Below, one piece after another: positions 31,328 through 41,377 of a stretch of 64,000 nt of DNA. Origin of the DNA: Sabellastarte sp. h YS-2021 (Eukaryota > Annelida > Polychaeta > Sabellida > Sabellidae). The notes below the pieces were generated by a model. It had not been told where the DNA came from, searched no databases, and was given only the letters and a program-made list of their open reading frames with translations. Positions within the stretch are counted from its first letter, which is position 1, and every line of letters begins with the position of its first letter. The translations under genes were made by a program, and so were the position numbers. The stretch covers positions 34,246,040-34,310,039 of the forward strand of contig OZ024936.1 of the NCBI GenBank assembly GCA_964017235.1, read 5' to 3'.

Positions 31328-33400
31328 AGTGAGAGATTTCTTCCTCAGCCTTTTTGATGACAGAGTCTGGGAAGAGCGTTGGAATATGCAGAGGGGCCGT
31401 CCTTAGAGCAGCTACAGTGTCAGGTTTTACTCCACTTTTCACATGTATCAGATAGGCATCACGTCTAGCTAAGGTGAGGTTGCCCATGGAGATGAAGACG
31501 AATTCACTTAAGTGCTCCATAGTTTTAGCCGCCGCCTGGGTTATGCTAGAGTTAAAATCCATAAGGTAACGGAGTTCATCCAGAACAACTGTAGTCTTTG
31601 AAGACCCCTTGCCTTTCCACTCACTACGTAGGGATTTAAGCTGGCCCTGCATATCTTCCTGAACTTTGAACAGACATCTGTTGAAACTAGCTGCTTGATT
31701 GCAGATGACTGTCGCTTCTCTGGCCGACTTTTGCCACCTTCTCAACGACTCATGAGAAATGCGTCTGGAAGCAGGGGGGGGGGGGGGGTAGAGGTCAGGC
31801 CTGACTGCCTAGCTATCCTACTGTAACAGCTGTTTAACTTAGACGCCTCCACACTCCAGCGTGAGCTTCAGGGTCGGCTTTGTGGTCGGATGACAGCCCG
31901 TACCACTTGGATTGCGACTTTGCTGTTCTCAAAAACTGGTCAGTTAACAGGCCACCGGCCTCCGAACTACGGGAGGGATATCCCTCAACCAGAGTTAAGT
32001 TCAATTTAGCTATCTTCTTACACAACCAGTCCTCCGTAGGCATCTGTATGGAAACTTTCCCCGGTGTAGTAGCCTTGGGTCCCAAAAAGGGGTTGTCATC
32101 TGAGGCAGTAGTTGTGTTATCTAAGTCCGGAATATCCGACCAACCCATATAAGAGCGAATGCCTTTCATCGTTTCCCGGTAAGTCTGCTCTTCTGAAGGT
32201 ACTTGTTCCGACTCCATGGCAGTAGCGTCCGGATCCTCAGACAATTCCCCTTCCTCAGCATAGATGTCGACCGGTGGTCGGTCGGAAAAATCACTGTCTG
32301 CACCAGAGCTGATACTAGAGACACTGTCCTGTCTTTGCTTAAGAGGAGGGGAGCCGGTGTCGGTAACCACAGTAGAAACTGGTCGGTCTGTCTTGTCTGA
32401 TGGATGCTTGTGAGAAGGGTCGGTAGTCGAATGGCCAGACATGGAGGGTCGGTTCCTGCTCTTGAGAGGCTGGCTGGTATGTTGCTGTTTGGAAACAGAC
32501 GAGTCGGTACCAGAGCGCCTTTGAGGTGATTCAGAAGTCGGCCTGTCGGTGACAAGCTGGCTGGCTGGTTGATGCAGAGTTGCAGAGGAACCTTTGCCAG
32601 TGCGCTTAGATGTTGAAGAAGAAGATGATTTCTGTCGGTCGGATGGGAGCTGGCTGGCTGGTTGATGCTGGGGAGCAGAGGAACCCTTGCCAGTGCGCTC
32701 TGTAGATGTAGATTGAGTATCCGACTCCGGCTGGCTGGCCGACTGATGCATTTCTGCAGAGGAGTCCTTGCCAGTGCGCCTAGTGGGTTGAAAAAAGGGC
32801 TCAGAATCATTAGGGATGTTAGCTGGTGGTGAGTGAGGAGGTGAAACTCTGATCTCAGACGAGAAGGTCGGTTGAAGAGTTTTTGATAAAAGCAAGGCTT
32901 CAAGCCTGTTAAAACGTTCTGACCACTTGCTGTCCAACTCCGCAATCTTAGAGTCAGTAGAGTCCGTTTTCTTGGCTTTAGCATCAGAAGAATCAGAAGA
33001 TTTCTTAGTCTTTGAAGGCAGTTTGTCTTTCTTACTCTTCTTTTCAGAGGCATTGAGGAAGTAGACGGTGAGTTATCAGTTGAAGGCTGGCCAACAACCC
33101 CTATAACTGACACACTAGAAGGGTCAACAAGTTCAGACGATTCCTTAGCGGGGGTGGCAGTTTCTGACTTCCTAGCCTCACGCTTTTCCTTTTTTAATTT
33201 ATAGGAAGGTGTGGAAATCTGAGCTAGCTGTTCCGGAGTCAAAGCCAAGCAAAACTTACATTGAGTAGTGTCCTTCTTCTCAACACAGGGGTCCCCCCCC
33301 CCCCCTTGAACTTCTCACGACAGCGTGCACAAAATGAATGCTGGTCAAAACTCGCCATAACATAGCCACAACCCCCTCTTCGCTGTCCCGGGGATGACAC
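31119..33400 (-). pseudogene. gag-like region of DIRS element B
   Basis: The 5' end encodes a Cys-rich F-QH-FCARCREK cluster as in element A. Next come a Ser/Thr/Gln-rich low-complexity linker with repeated TGKGSSA-type motifs, an EDWLCKKIAKLNLTL block matching element A, and a basic C-terminus (about 31119-31300) rich in Arg/Asp repeats. It is probably the nucleic-acid-binding structural protein of the element. Homopolymer tracts lie at about 31777-31788 and 33294-33304. Confidence 0.7.
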
Positions 33401-33716
33401 TCTGAGCTATGATGTATATTAATCACTTTGGTATAACCAAAAAACAAATAGTCCACAAAATAACAGAAAATTCTGCAAATTTCAAACTCTGAAGAAATTC
33501 CGCTTGCACAGATCTCGCGCCAAACGAAAAAGATGCTATGACGTCACTCTGTCTAGACAGGAAGGAAGTACGACATGCCATCTGGCGAGTGTACAGTATT
33601 GGGCCGGCCTAGCCGGTGGAGACACAGGACGTCTTTTTCTGACGTTTGGCGGGCCGGTCCGCGCCGACCGGATAAGCTATTGTCCATTGGATAGGATGTA
33701 TTAACGCAATAAAAAT

Positions 33717-33945
33717 GTAATTTTTGAAGACAGATAACTCAAAAATTTATGGATGGATTTTGATGAAATTTTCAGGAAATGTTCTAAATGGGACAAGGAA
33801 CAAGTGATTAGATTTGGATCATCTGGATCCAGGCTTTTTTAAAGGAAGTTATAGCCAGATAATTTTAGGGTGGATTTTGATGATAGTAGAGGAACTGAGC
33901 TCCTTTGGCGGAGGTCTGCGCTCTCCGAGTGCTCTTGTTAATTAT
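33717..33945 (+). repeat. GGATC-type tandem element, right part
   Basis: Continues the repeat of 26931-27181 (TTTTGATGAAATTTTCAGGA, GGGACAAGGAACAAGTGATT, CTGGATCCAGGC). It then runs into GGCGGAGGTCTGCGCTCTCC, a word I remember as a common end of a widespread marine-invertebrate repeat. Confidence 0.6.
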
Positions 33946-34082
33946 TACATCTACCCTGCTGGGCAAGGATATTATTTTGCCTTTCCTTCTGAATAACCCT
34001 TCATTGCTGCCCATTTACAGGTACAGTATTTTACATATCTAAGCTAAATTTGGTGTGGAGGTTTCATGGCATAATAGCTTGT

Positions 34083-34440
34083 ATACGATTGCTTTCTTGG
34101 CAATATCTGGCAACAAGTATTGTCATGGCAACAATTTTTCTGTTTCTCGATCTTGTAATTTTGTGAACATTTCATAAGATTCTAAAGTCTCAGAATATGT
34201 TTATTACAAGAGGAACTGGCTGTGATTTGGTTTTAGGCAACATTTGCCAACAGCTGTTGCCATGTTAACACTTTTGCTGTTGTTTTTTACTTTTAATTTT
34301 GTTGGTTCTTTATATACAAAACCCATGCAAAGATTTTTAGAATATATTTTTTTGCAAAGGGAACTAGTAGAGTAGTGATTTTGCTCTTTGCAAGTTTTTA
34401 GTGACACTACTATTCTACTTAATTTTTCTTATAGTACAGT
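34083..34440. repeat. Two-copy tandem repeat, unit about 175 bp
   Basis: TTGTCATGGCAACA / GTTGCCATGTTAACA, ATTTTTCTGTT / CTTTTGCTGTT, and TTACAAGAGGAACTGG / TTGCAAAGGGAACTAG recur in order at about 175-bp spacing. Old and noncoding. Confidence 0.45.
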
Positions 34441-34804
34441 GTGCACCATTAACAGCATACAGGTATGTTACACACAACTTTTGATCAAATATTGTGACAT
34501 AATTATGACTGTGTAATTTGATGATTACTTGAACGCACAACCAAGTGTGGCTTTCTAGTTTGATCCAGTCATACTGGTTCTTCCAGTGTTGTTAAAGGAG
34601 TTCTGCCATGCACTACTGATATCCTCTAACTTATGTGAAATAACTTGCACGTTATATTTTCGCAAAGTAGATAAATTAATGTACAGATACAAACCTTCAT
34701 CTTTTTTGAGAAAGAATATTAAAGTTTCCTTAGATTATCTCGTTCCTGATGTACAAATATTGAACCACTTGAAGGATAAGTGCAATGGAAATTGGAAAGC
34801 ATAT

Positions 34805-35037
34805 GTATTTATTTATTTGGGGTTTTACGTCACTTTCAACACTATACAGGTCATATCACGACGGGTAGTTGGAAGGGCAGAGGAAACCAGTACATACAGT
34901 TCGTTAGGGTTCTGTACTGTAAACTGCCGACCAACGGCAAGCAACTACCAGCTTTCCCACTTGAGGCCGTGCTGGGGATCGAACCCCGGCCTCAGAGGTG
35001 GGAGGCGAGAGTGTTACCACTCTGCCACCGTGGCCCC
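34805..35037 (-). mobile_element. tRNA-derived SINE (family alpha), full-length
   Basis: The minus strand reads CCACGGTGGCAGAGTGGTAA (A-box region), B box GGTTCGATCCC, the GTTGCTTGCCGTTGGTCGGC body, and the GTTGAAAGTGACGTAAAACC tail ending in (AAAT)n. Flanking direct repeats GGAAAGCATATGTA (left) and GGAAAGCTTATGTA (right) are a target-site duplication with one difference. This copy keeps the full 5' head missing from 5641-5859. Confidence 0.85.
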
Positions 35038-35632
35038 GGAAAGCTTATGTAAAGTTAACCATAAAGCCCAAACAGTATATACATGTATTGTGATTTTTAA
35101 AATGTTATATCACTGATAAACTTGATTATAAGTTTTATGACCATATTTTAACATAACTTTCATTCAAGAAAAACACATTCTTTAATAGGGCTGTGATGGG
35201 TGCTAAAAAACAGCCCTGAGTACCCGCAAGCTGAAAACTGACTCAATATTCAAGTAAACGCAAGATTTGGTGTCTACCATTAGAAGTCTTCTGTAAACAA
35301 ATGGTAGCGAAACTTTTGAAGAAAACTGTCTGCCATTTAAGCAGGTAATATAGAATATTGCAAATTTAATAAGTAAATTAAATTTTTATAAGTTAATACC
35401 CTATCCAATGGACAATTGCTTTACCGGTCGGCGCGACCGGTCCCGCCAAACGCCAGAAAAAGACGTCCTGTATATAATACCGGCAGGACCGGTCAGTAGT
35501 GTGCATTCGCTAGGTGGCGCATCATACTTGCTTCCTGTCCAGACAGAGTGACGTCAGTTCATCTTTTTCGTTGTCTAAACAGATTTAGACCCCTAGTAAG
35601 CTGGTAGCGGGGTCGGTTGGGAGGGCCTTGCC

Positions 35633-35729
35633 TGTCCATTGGATAGGGTATTAACTTATAAAAATTTAATTTACTTATTAAATTTGCAATTTTATTGCGT
35701 TAATACATCCTATCCAATGGACAATTGCT
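35633..35729 (-). repeat. Internal complementary region of DIRS element C
   Basis: Same two-part structure as in B: left-end complement (TGTCCATTGGATAGGGTATT onward) joined to right-end complement (TATTGCGTTAATACATCC onward), meeting in AATTTGCAATTTTATTGC. Confidence 0.88.
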
Positions 35730-35887
35730 GAATAACTACCGCTTGGTAGGCGGGTAAGCAGCTAGGGACTTCTGTGAACTCATAACAAAACAAAATAGTA
35801 CAGGCCCATTTGACCTAGGGTCAGAGAACCCTGACAGGTCAAGGTCGGCCACCAACTCACCGGTTAACCGGGAGTCTACCGACGTTG

Positions 35888-35895
35888 CCCCCCCC
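35888..35895. repeat. Poly-C tract (8 C) in DIRS element C
   Basis: The shortest of three positionally equivalent C tracts (20, 12 and 8 C in A, B and C). It is followed by T-rich sequence and, further on, long T runs at 36003-36040. Confidence 0.8.
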
Positions 35896-36076
35896 TTTTT
35901 TCTTTCCTTCCAGAGTCGGTTTGAGAAGGGAAAGATAGAGAGAGAGGGGCTGAGTTCAGTCCCAGAAGAAATAAACTTCCCAAGGGAAGCAAGTCACAGT
36001 TTGTTTTTTTTTTGTTTTTTTTTTGTTTTTGTTTTTTTTTACAATATGTACATATTTACATATATACAACATCCCC

Positions 36077-37030
36077 TCACTTCTGGGCCTGGTGGTGCAC
36101 CTGCTGGGCAGCCACTACAGGTCCCAGGTGGAAAAGCTCGGAGTCAGCCCAGGCAACATCCTTCAAATAGAATTGGGTGAAGGTGTTGTGAGATTTCCAG
36201 TGGCAGGCTGACAAGATCTGATCTAAGGAAATCCCTGATTGGAAAGCCTTAGAGGCAGCAAAGGCCCTAACATCATGGGCTTTAACCTGATGTAAGGTGA
36301 GGGCCTCCTGGTCAGAGAGCTCATAGCACAGAACCACAGTCTGTTTGATCCATAAGGAGATGGTGGCAGGTGAGATGTCTTTATCAAAACCCTTCTTGAA
36401 GGAGACAAAGACTAACTCCTTATTCTGCCTGAGGTCTGCGGTCCTGTCCAAGTAGTAGCGCAGGGCTCTAACTGGACATAGGGACCTGTCACCCTTGAGT
36501 GACCTATCCAGAGATGGTGCCAGGGCTGGGATGACCACTGGTGCCACACTATCTGGACCTTCCTTAGCCAGCTGGTTCTTGGATAGGAAGCTGGGTGAGG
36601 GGTACAAAGACACCTTAGACCAGTCTGACTGGTGTCTGATGTTCTTATGTAACCAAGCATGGATCTCACTCCTGCATTTACCTGAACCCAAAGCCAGCAA
36701 GAAAACAGTCTTGAAAGTTAGATGTTTCAAGGAGGCCTCTTTCAGGGATTCAAAGGGAGCCTTTGTGAGCTGATGTAAAACCAGTGAAAGGTTCCAGGAG
36801 GGGATGCCCCTCCTGCCCTTAGGTCTGTCTCTATGGAAACTATCCAGGAGACGAGTGAGATTCTCTTCTTTGCTGACATTAATGGTGGAATTGCCCAGTT
36901 TGTCAGCAATGGCGGATCTGTAGCCATCATCTCCTGAAACAAGTGCAGGAGGAAGTCAGCAATGGCTTTCAGAGGTGGTGCCCTGAAGTCCACCTGATTA
37001 CTGAGGCACCACTTGTAAAAATGGTCCACT
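36077..37030 (-). pseudogene. Tyrosine recombinase region of DIRS element C
   Basis: Contains SGKCRSEIHAW, HDVRAFAASKAF and ACHWKSHNTFTQFYLKD, nearly identical to element B. It lies in a broken element. Confidence 0.8.
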
Positions 37031-38950
37031 TTGCCTCATAGACAGATCTAGTTGATCTTCTTTGAGGAGCCTCAATTCGTGCTGCCACTGCCTCAGAGAA
37101 ACCTTGCTCCTTGATTGCTGAGGCTCTAGGAGAAAGGCATGTAGGTTCAGATTCGACAGGTTCCTGTGAAGGACCTGGTTGAATGGCTGAGACACTAGGT
37201 TGGGTATGCTGGGCAGACACAGTGGGATCTGGCTTGACATTGCTACCAGGTCCCAAAACCAGGGCATGTTGGGCCACCCTGGAGCAATCAGAATTATTCT
37301 GTTGCAGGGGTAGTCCTGGAGCTTCTCCACCACTTTGCCCAAGACGGCTGCCGGTGGGAAGGCGTATGGGTCCAGGTCCTCCCAGGAGAGGCTGAGTGCA
37401 TCCACTGCCCAAGCCTGGGGGTCTGGTACCGGTGATACAAACTGTGGTAGTTTGTTGTTGAACCTGGTGGCAAACAGGTCCACTTGTGGCTGATGCCACC
37501 TTGAACATACAGCTTGGAACACTTCTGGATGAAGTGACCACTCTGTTTGAATGGTCTGGCCAGGCCTGGATAGCTTGTCTGCTATCACGTTCAGCCGGCC
37601 GGGGATGTGACGTGCCCGGAGGGTTACTTGCTGCCTGGTGCACCAGGACAGAATTCTCCACAGTAGGGCACACAGAGAGCCCGATTTCATCCCCCCCTTC
37701 TTTATTGATATAGGCAACCACTGTTGTGTTGTCTGTAACTACCAACACTGTCTTGTTGAAGACTAGGGTTTGAAACTCTTTTAGAGCTAGAAATACTACT
37801 TTCAGCTCCAAGTGGTTTATGTGTAACTTGCTCTCTGGTAGGGACCACTGTCCCCTTGCAGTGTGCTCGTCTAAGTGAGCGCCCCACCCTTCTTTTGATG
37901 CGTCTGTAAAGATTTGCAGAGCATGTTTTAGAGGGTGTAATGGTTGACCTAGAAGCACATTGCTTTCCTCCAGCCACCACCTTAGATGGGGGTGGAGGGA
38001 TTTGGGGACCGGGATCACCTTTTCCAGTGACTCTGGGACCCTCCAGTTGTTTTTCAAGTGCCACTGTATGGGTCTCGTGTGTAGTCGCCCTAAGTGGACT
38101 TGCTTTTCTGTTGCTGTGAGTAGACCTATGAGGGACATGAATTGTCGGACCGGGCAAATCGGATCCGACAGTATTGATCTGATCTTGTGTGTCAAGGCCT
38201 GCCAACGTTCTTCTGTTGGTCTGACCTTGCCCTCTTTCAGGTCGAACTGGTAACCTACGAAGTTGAAGACCTGTTTGGGAACCAGCTCTGACTTTTCCTT
38301 GTTCACCAGCCACCCTAATTCCTGACAAAGTGTGACTAGGGTTTGAGTATGCTGGAGACAGGTGTGGTGGGTAGAGGCTCTCACCAGCCAGTCGTCTAGG
38401 TACTGGTGGATCCTTGTACCCTTCTGAAAAGCCACGAGTTTGACCTCTTTGGCCACCACTGTGAACTCCATGGGAGCTGTGGACAGGCCAAAGGGAAGGG
38501 CTTTGAACTGGTAGGACCGACCCTGGAGGTGAAAGCGCATGTACTTCGTGGACTGACTGTGAATTGGTATGTGGAAGTATGCGTCTTTGAAATCTATGGA
38601 TGTGACCCACTCCCCTGCTTGGAGGGAGGTTCTTATTGTCTCTGGGGTTTCCATCTTGAACGTCCCTGTGTTTAAAAAGGTGTTCAAGGTGCTCAGGTCT
38701 AGGATCGGTCTCCACCGGTTGTTGGGTTTGGGTACCAAAAATAGCCGGTTGTAAAACCCCAGTGAGTTTTTATTTTCCACCGGTTCGACTGCATTCTTGT
38801 TTATCAGCTGATACAGTGCCTCTAAAGGGAAGGACTGTTTGGTTGGATTGTGGTAGTTGCTTATTACAGTCGGTGACCTCGTCAAGTGGGGTCTGAACCG
38901 GAAGGGGAGAGTGTAACCCTCCCTCAATCTCCAGCCACTGTCTGACCAGC
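36998..38950 (-). pseudogene. Reverse transcriptase-RNase H region of DIRS element C
   Basis: RT motifs NRLFLVPKPNNRWRPILDL, SIDFKDAYFHIPI, FKALPFGLSTAPMEFT and HQYLDDWLVRA are followed by RNase H motifs FTDASKEGWGAHL, LELKVVFLAL and NVIADKLSR. The C-terminal APGWPNMPWFWDL domain is also recognisable. Much of the protein resembles element B closely. Confidence 0.82.
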
Positions 38951-38999
38951 TGGGACCCGAAAGGGTAGGCTGGCTGACTGGTCAGGTAGCTTGACAGGC

Positions 39000-40560
39000 A
39001 TTTCACCGGGACCAGTGACTGGTCAAAGAATTCCTCTGTAGCCAGTTCCTTAGGCTGCCACTGGTTGGCCTAAACAGCTGTTTGGGCCTTTAAGAAACTT
39101 CTGCCGGTCTGTCAGTCAGTCCTGGAGACCTGCCCAGTACCAGGCCTTAAACGGTTATATGTGAGGCAATGCTCTGTAACCGGTTCCTGGTGGCTCCACA
39201 GTTCCGCATAAACTCACCGGAGTTGGCAGAACTGGGTGAACTACTTCTTAGCAAGGATAGGCTCATATGAAGTTGCCTTCTTCCTGTCCACAGTGGTGGT
39301 TCAGCAGCTTTTCTCTGCAATCAAACAAGCTCTGTAACCGGTCAAACTGGTAGGCTCTGAGAGAAGGCTAACTGTTGAACCTGTTGTCAGCACTGAATTT
39401 GAAGCTGGTTCCTTGCCAGTAAGGATGGGAACAGTAGATTTCTTGTAACCAGCAGCACTACGGTTCCGGAACCAGCAACACTCCGGAACCGGCAATTCTC
39501 TGTAACCGACAAACCTGTTGTCAGCACTGGATTTGAAGCTGGTTTCTTGCCCTTAAGGATGGGTACAGATTCCTCTGTAACCGGCACACTCTGGAACCGG
39601 CAACACTCCGGAACCGGCAACACTCAGGAGCCGGTAATTCTCTGAACCAGTAGCCCTGCTGTATGTCACCAGCAACTCTGTGTAACCGATAATCCTGTTT
39701 AACCGGTAGCCCTTGCTGGATTTCTGTGACCACAACCGGTAGTCAGAACAGAACTGGTGCCGGTATCCCTCATCACTGGCTGGCTAGTGACCCTACCGGT
39801 AGCCTGAACAGGACCGGTACTGGTCCAAAATTCTGCACAGGGAAGATAAGGGTCTCAATGGTCACCGCGACTTCTGGTAGGTGAACCCTCTGAGCAGCCG
39901 CACCGGTGGTCTGAACAAGACTGGAACCGGTACCCCCAACAGTCACACCAGTGGAAAGGCCTCTGGTGGAGGTTCCAGTATCAAAACAGGGCTGATCACT
40001 GGTAACCTTGACAGTGTTCCTTGACAGCTTCACAGGAACATGACTGGAACCGGTACCCCAACAGTCCCACCAGTGGGGAGGCCTCTGGTGGAGGTTCCAG
40101 GATCAAAAAGGGGTGATCACTGGCAACCACTGAAGGGGTTTCTTCACAGGAACAGCACCCACCGGTAGTCTGTACAGACCGGAACCGGTACCCCCAACAG
40201 TCCCACCAGTGGAAAGGCCTCTGGTGAAGGTTCCAGTATCAACACAGGGCTGATCACTGGAACCACTGAAGGGGGGTTTCTTGACAGCTTCACAGGAACA
40301 TGACTGGAACAGGTACCCCAACAGTCCCACCAGTGGAAAGGCCTCTGGTGGAGGTTCCAGGATCAACAGGGATGATCACTGGCAACCACTGAAGGGGTTT
40401 CTTCACAGGAACAGCACCCACCGGTAGTCTGTACAGACTGGAACCGGTAAAACTCATCACTAGTGCTCCCCACCGGTAGTCTGACCAGAGCTGGTACCGG
40501 TAAAACTCATCACTTCTTGTCAGCTGAACCAGTCACGCCTGGGGATTTGCTTGCCGGTAG
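39000..40560. repeat. ACCGGT-rich minisatellite-like segment inside DIRS element C
   Basis: Imperfect units repeat CCAACAGTCCCACCAGTGG, AAGGCCTCTGGTGGAGG and GGAACCGGTA about four times between 39935 and 40470. A second set (39360-39720) repeats CCTGTTGTCAGCACTG and CCGGAACCGGCAACACT. The word ACCGGT also occurs in the termini of the element. Confidence 0.7.
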
Positions 40561-41377
40561 TTGTGTTGAGATCTATGAAGTCACATGACCGGCACCGGCA
40601 AAAATTCGCAGAGTTCAATGACCATTTGTCATCTAACTTCTTCAGGCCAACAGACGAGTTGCTGGATTTCTTCTTGCCAGTTAAAAGGTGGGTGTAAAGC
40701 AATAAATACTCGTCTTTTCTTCTAAAACTTCTGTTGAAAACACGATTCCTCCATGTTGAATGCGTATCACGTGACCAGGTCCGTGTCACGTGACAAGCAT
40801 AAGCTGAAAGTGATGACGTCAGACGATGCATTCTTCTTTCCTTCAAATATCTTCTCCTCGACATGCACTCAGTGTTACTCGACCAGGTAGAAATAAAAGG
40901 AGGGTGAATCGTGAAAACTACACGTTCTAAACAACAGAAGGAATGCTGCAGGGACGACACACGACCTCTCACCCACGACTTCGTCTCGACAAGTACACAG
41001 AATTCTTCAAAACTGGCTATAAAATGCTGGATAATGCCTCATTTAAGTCCTGGAGAGGCCCTGAGATGTATGTAACACAAAATATATATTTTCAGATGAA
41101 AATAAGCTTTCAATTCGTAGAATAAACCGCGTTTTCTTCAAACATGGAGGTAACTTCAAAACGCATCTGCACACTACACGCGCCAAACGAAAAAGATGAA
41201 CTGACGTCACTCTGTCTGGACAGGAAGCAAGTATGATGCGCCACCTAGCGAATGCACACTACTGACCGGTCCTGCCGGTATTATATACAGGACGTCTCTT
41301 TCTGGCGTTTGGCGGGACCGGTCGCACCGACCGGTAAAGCAATTGTCCATTGGATAGGATGTATTAACGCAATAAAA

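Larger units (their letters stand above)
27182..33716 (-). mobile_element. DIRS-type tyrosine-recombinase retroelement B (nearly whole)
   Basis: A roughly 6.5-kb minus-strand element. It has terminal inverted repeats (about 27182-27397 and 33524-33716, which differ at only a few positions), an internal complementary region (27457-27549), a gag-like region, a long RT-RNase H frame and a tyrosine recombinase region. It appears close to whole, with only a few breaks, and its near-identical termini point to a recent insertion. It interrupts the GGATC-type repeat (26931-27181 / 33717-33945) without an obvious target duplication. It shares its subfamily with C. Confidence 0.92.
35355..41377 (-). 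mobile_element. DIRS-type tyrosine-recombinase retroelement C (broken)
   Basis: A roughly 6.0-kb minus-strand element of the same subfamily as B. It has terminal inverted repeats (about 35355-35572 and 41186-41377, differing at only about two positions), an internal complementary region (35633-35729), an RT-RNase H region and a tyrosine recombinase region. The near-identical termini suggest a recent insertion. It is broken in several places, and the part that carries gag in B is here largely a repeat-rich ACCGGT segment (39000-40560). I saw no flanking tandem array or target duplication. Confidence 0.9.
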
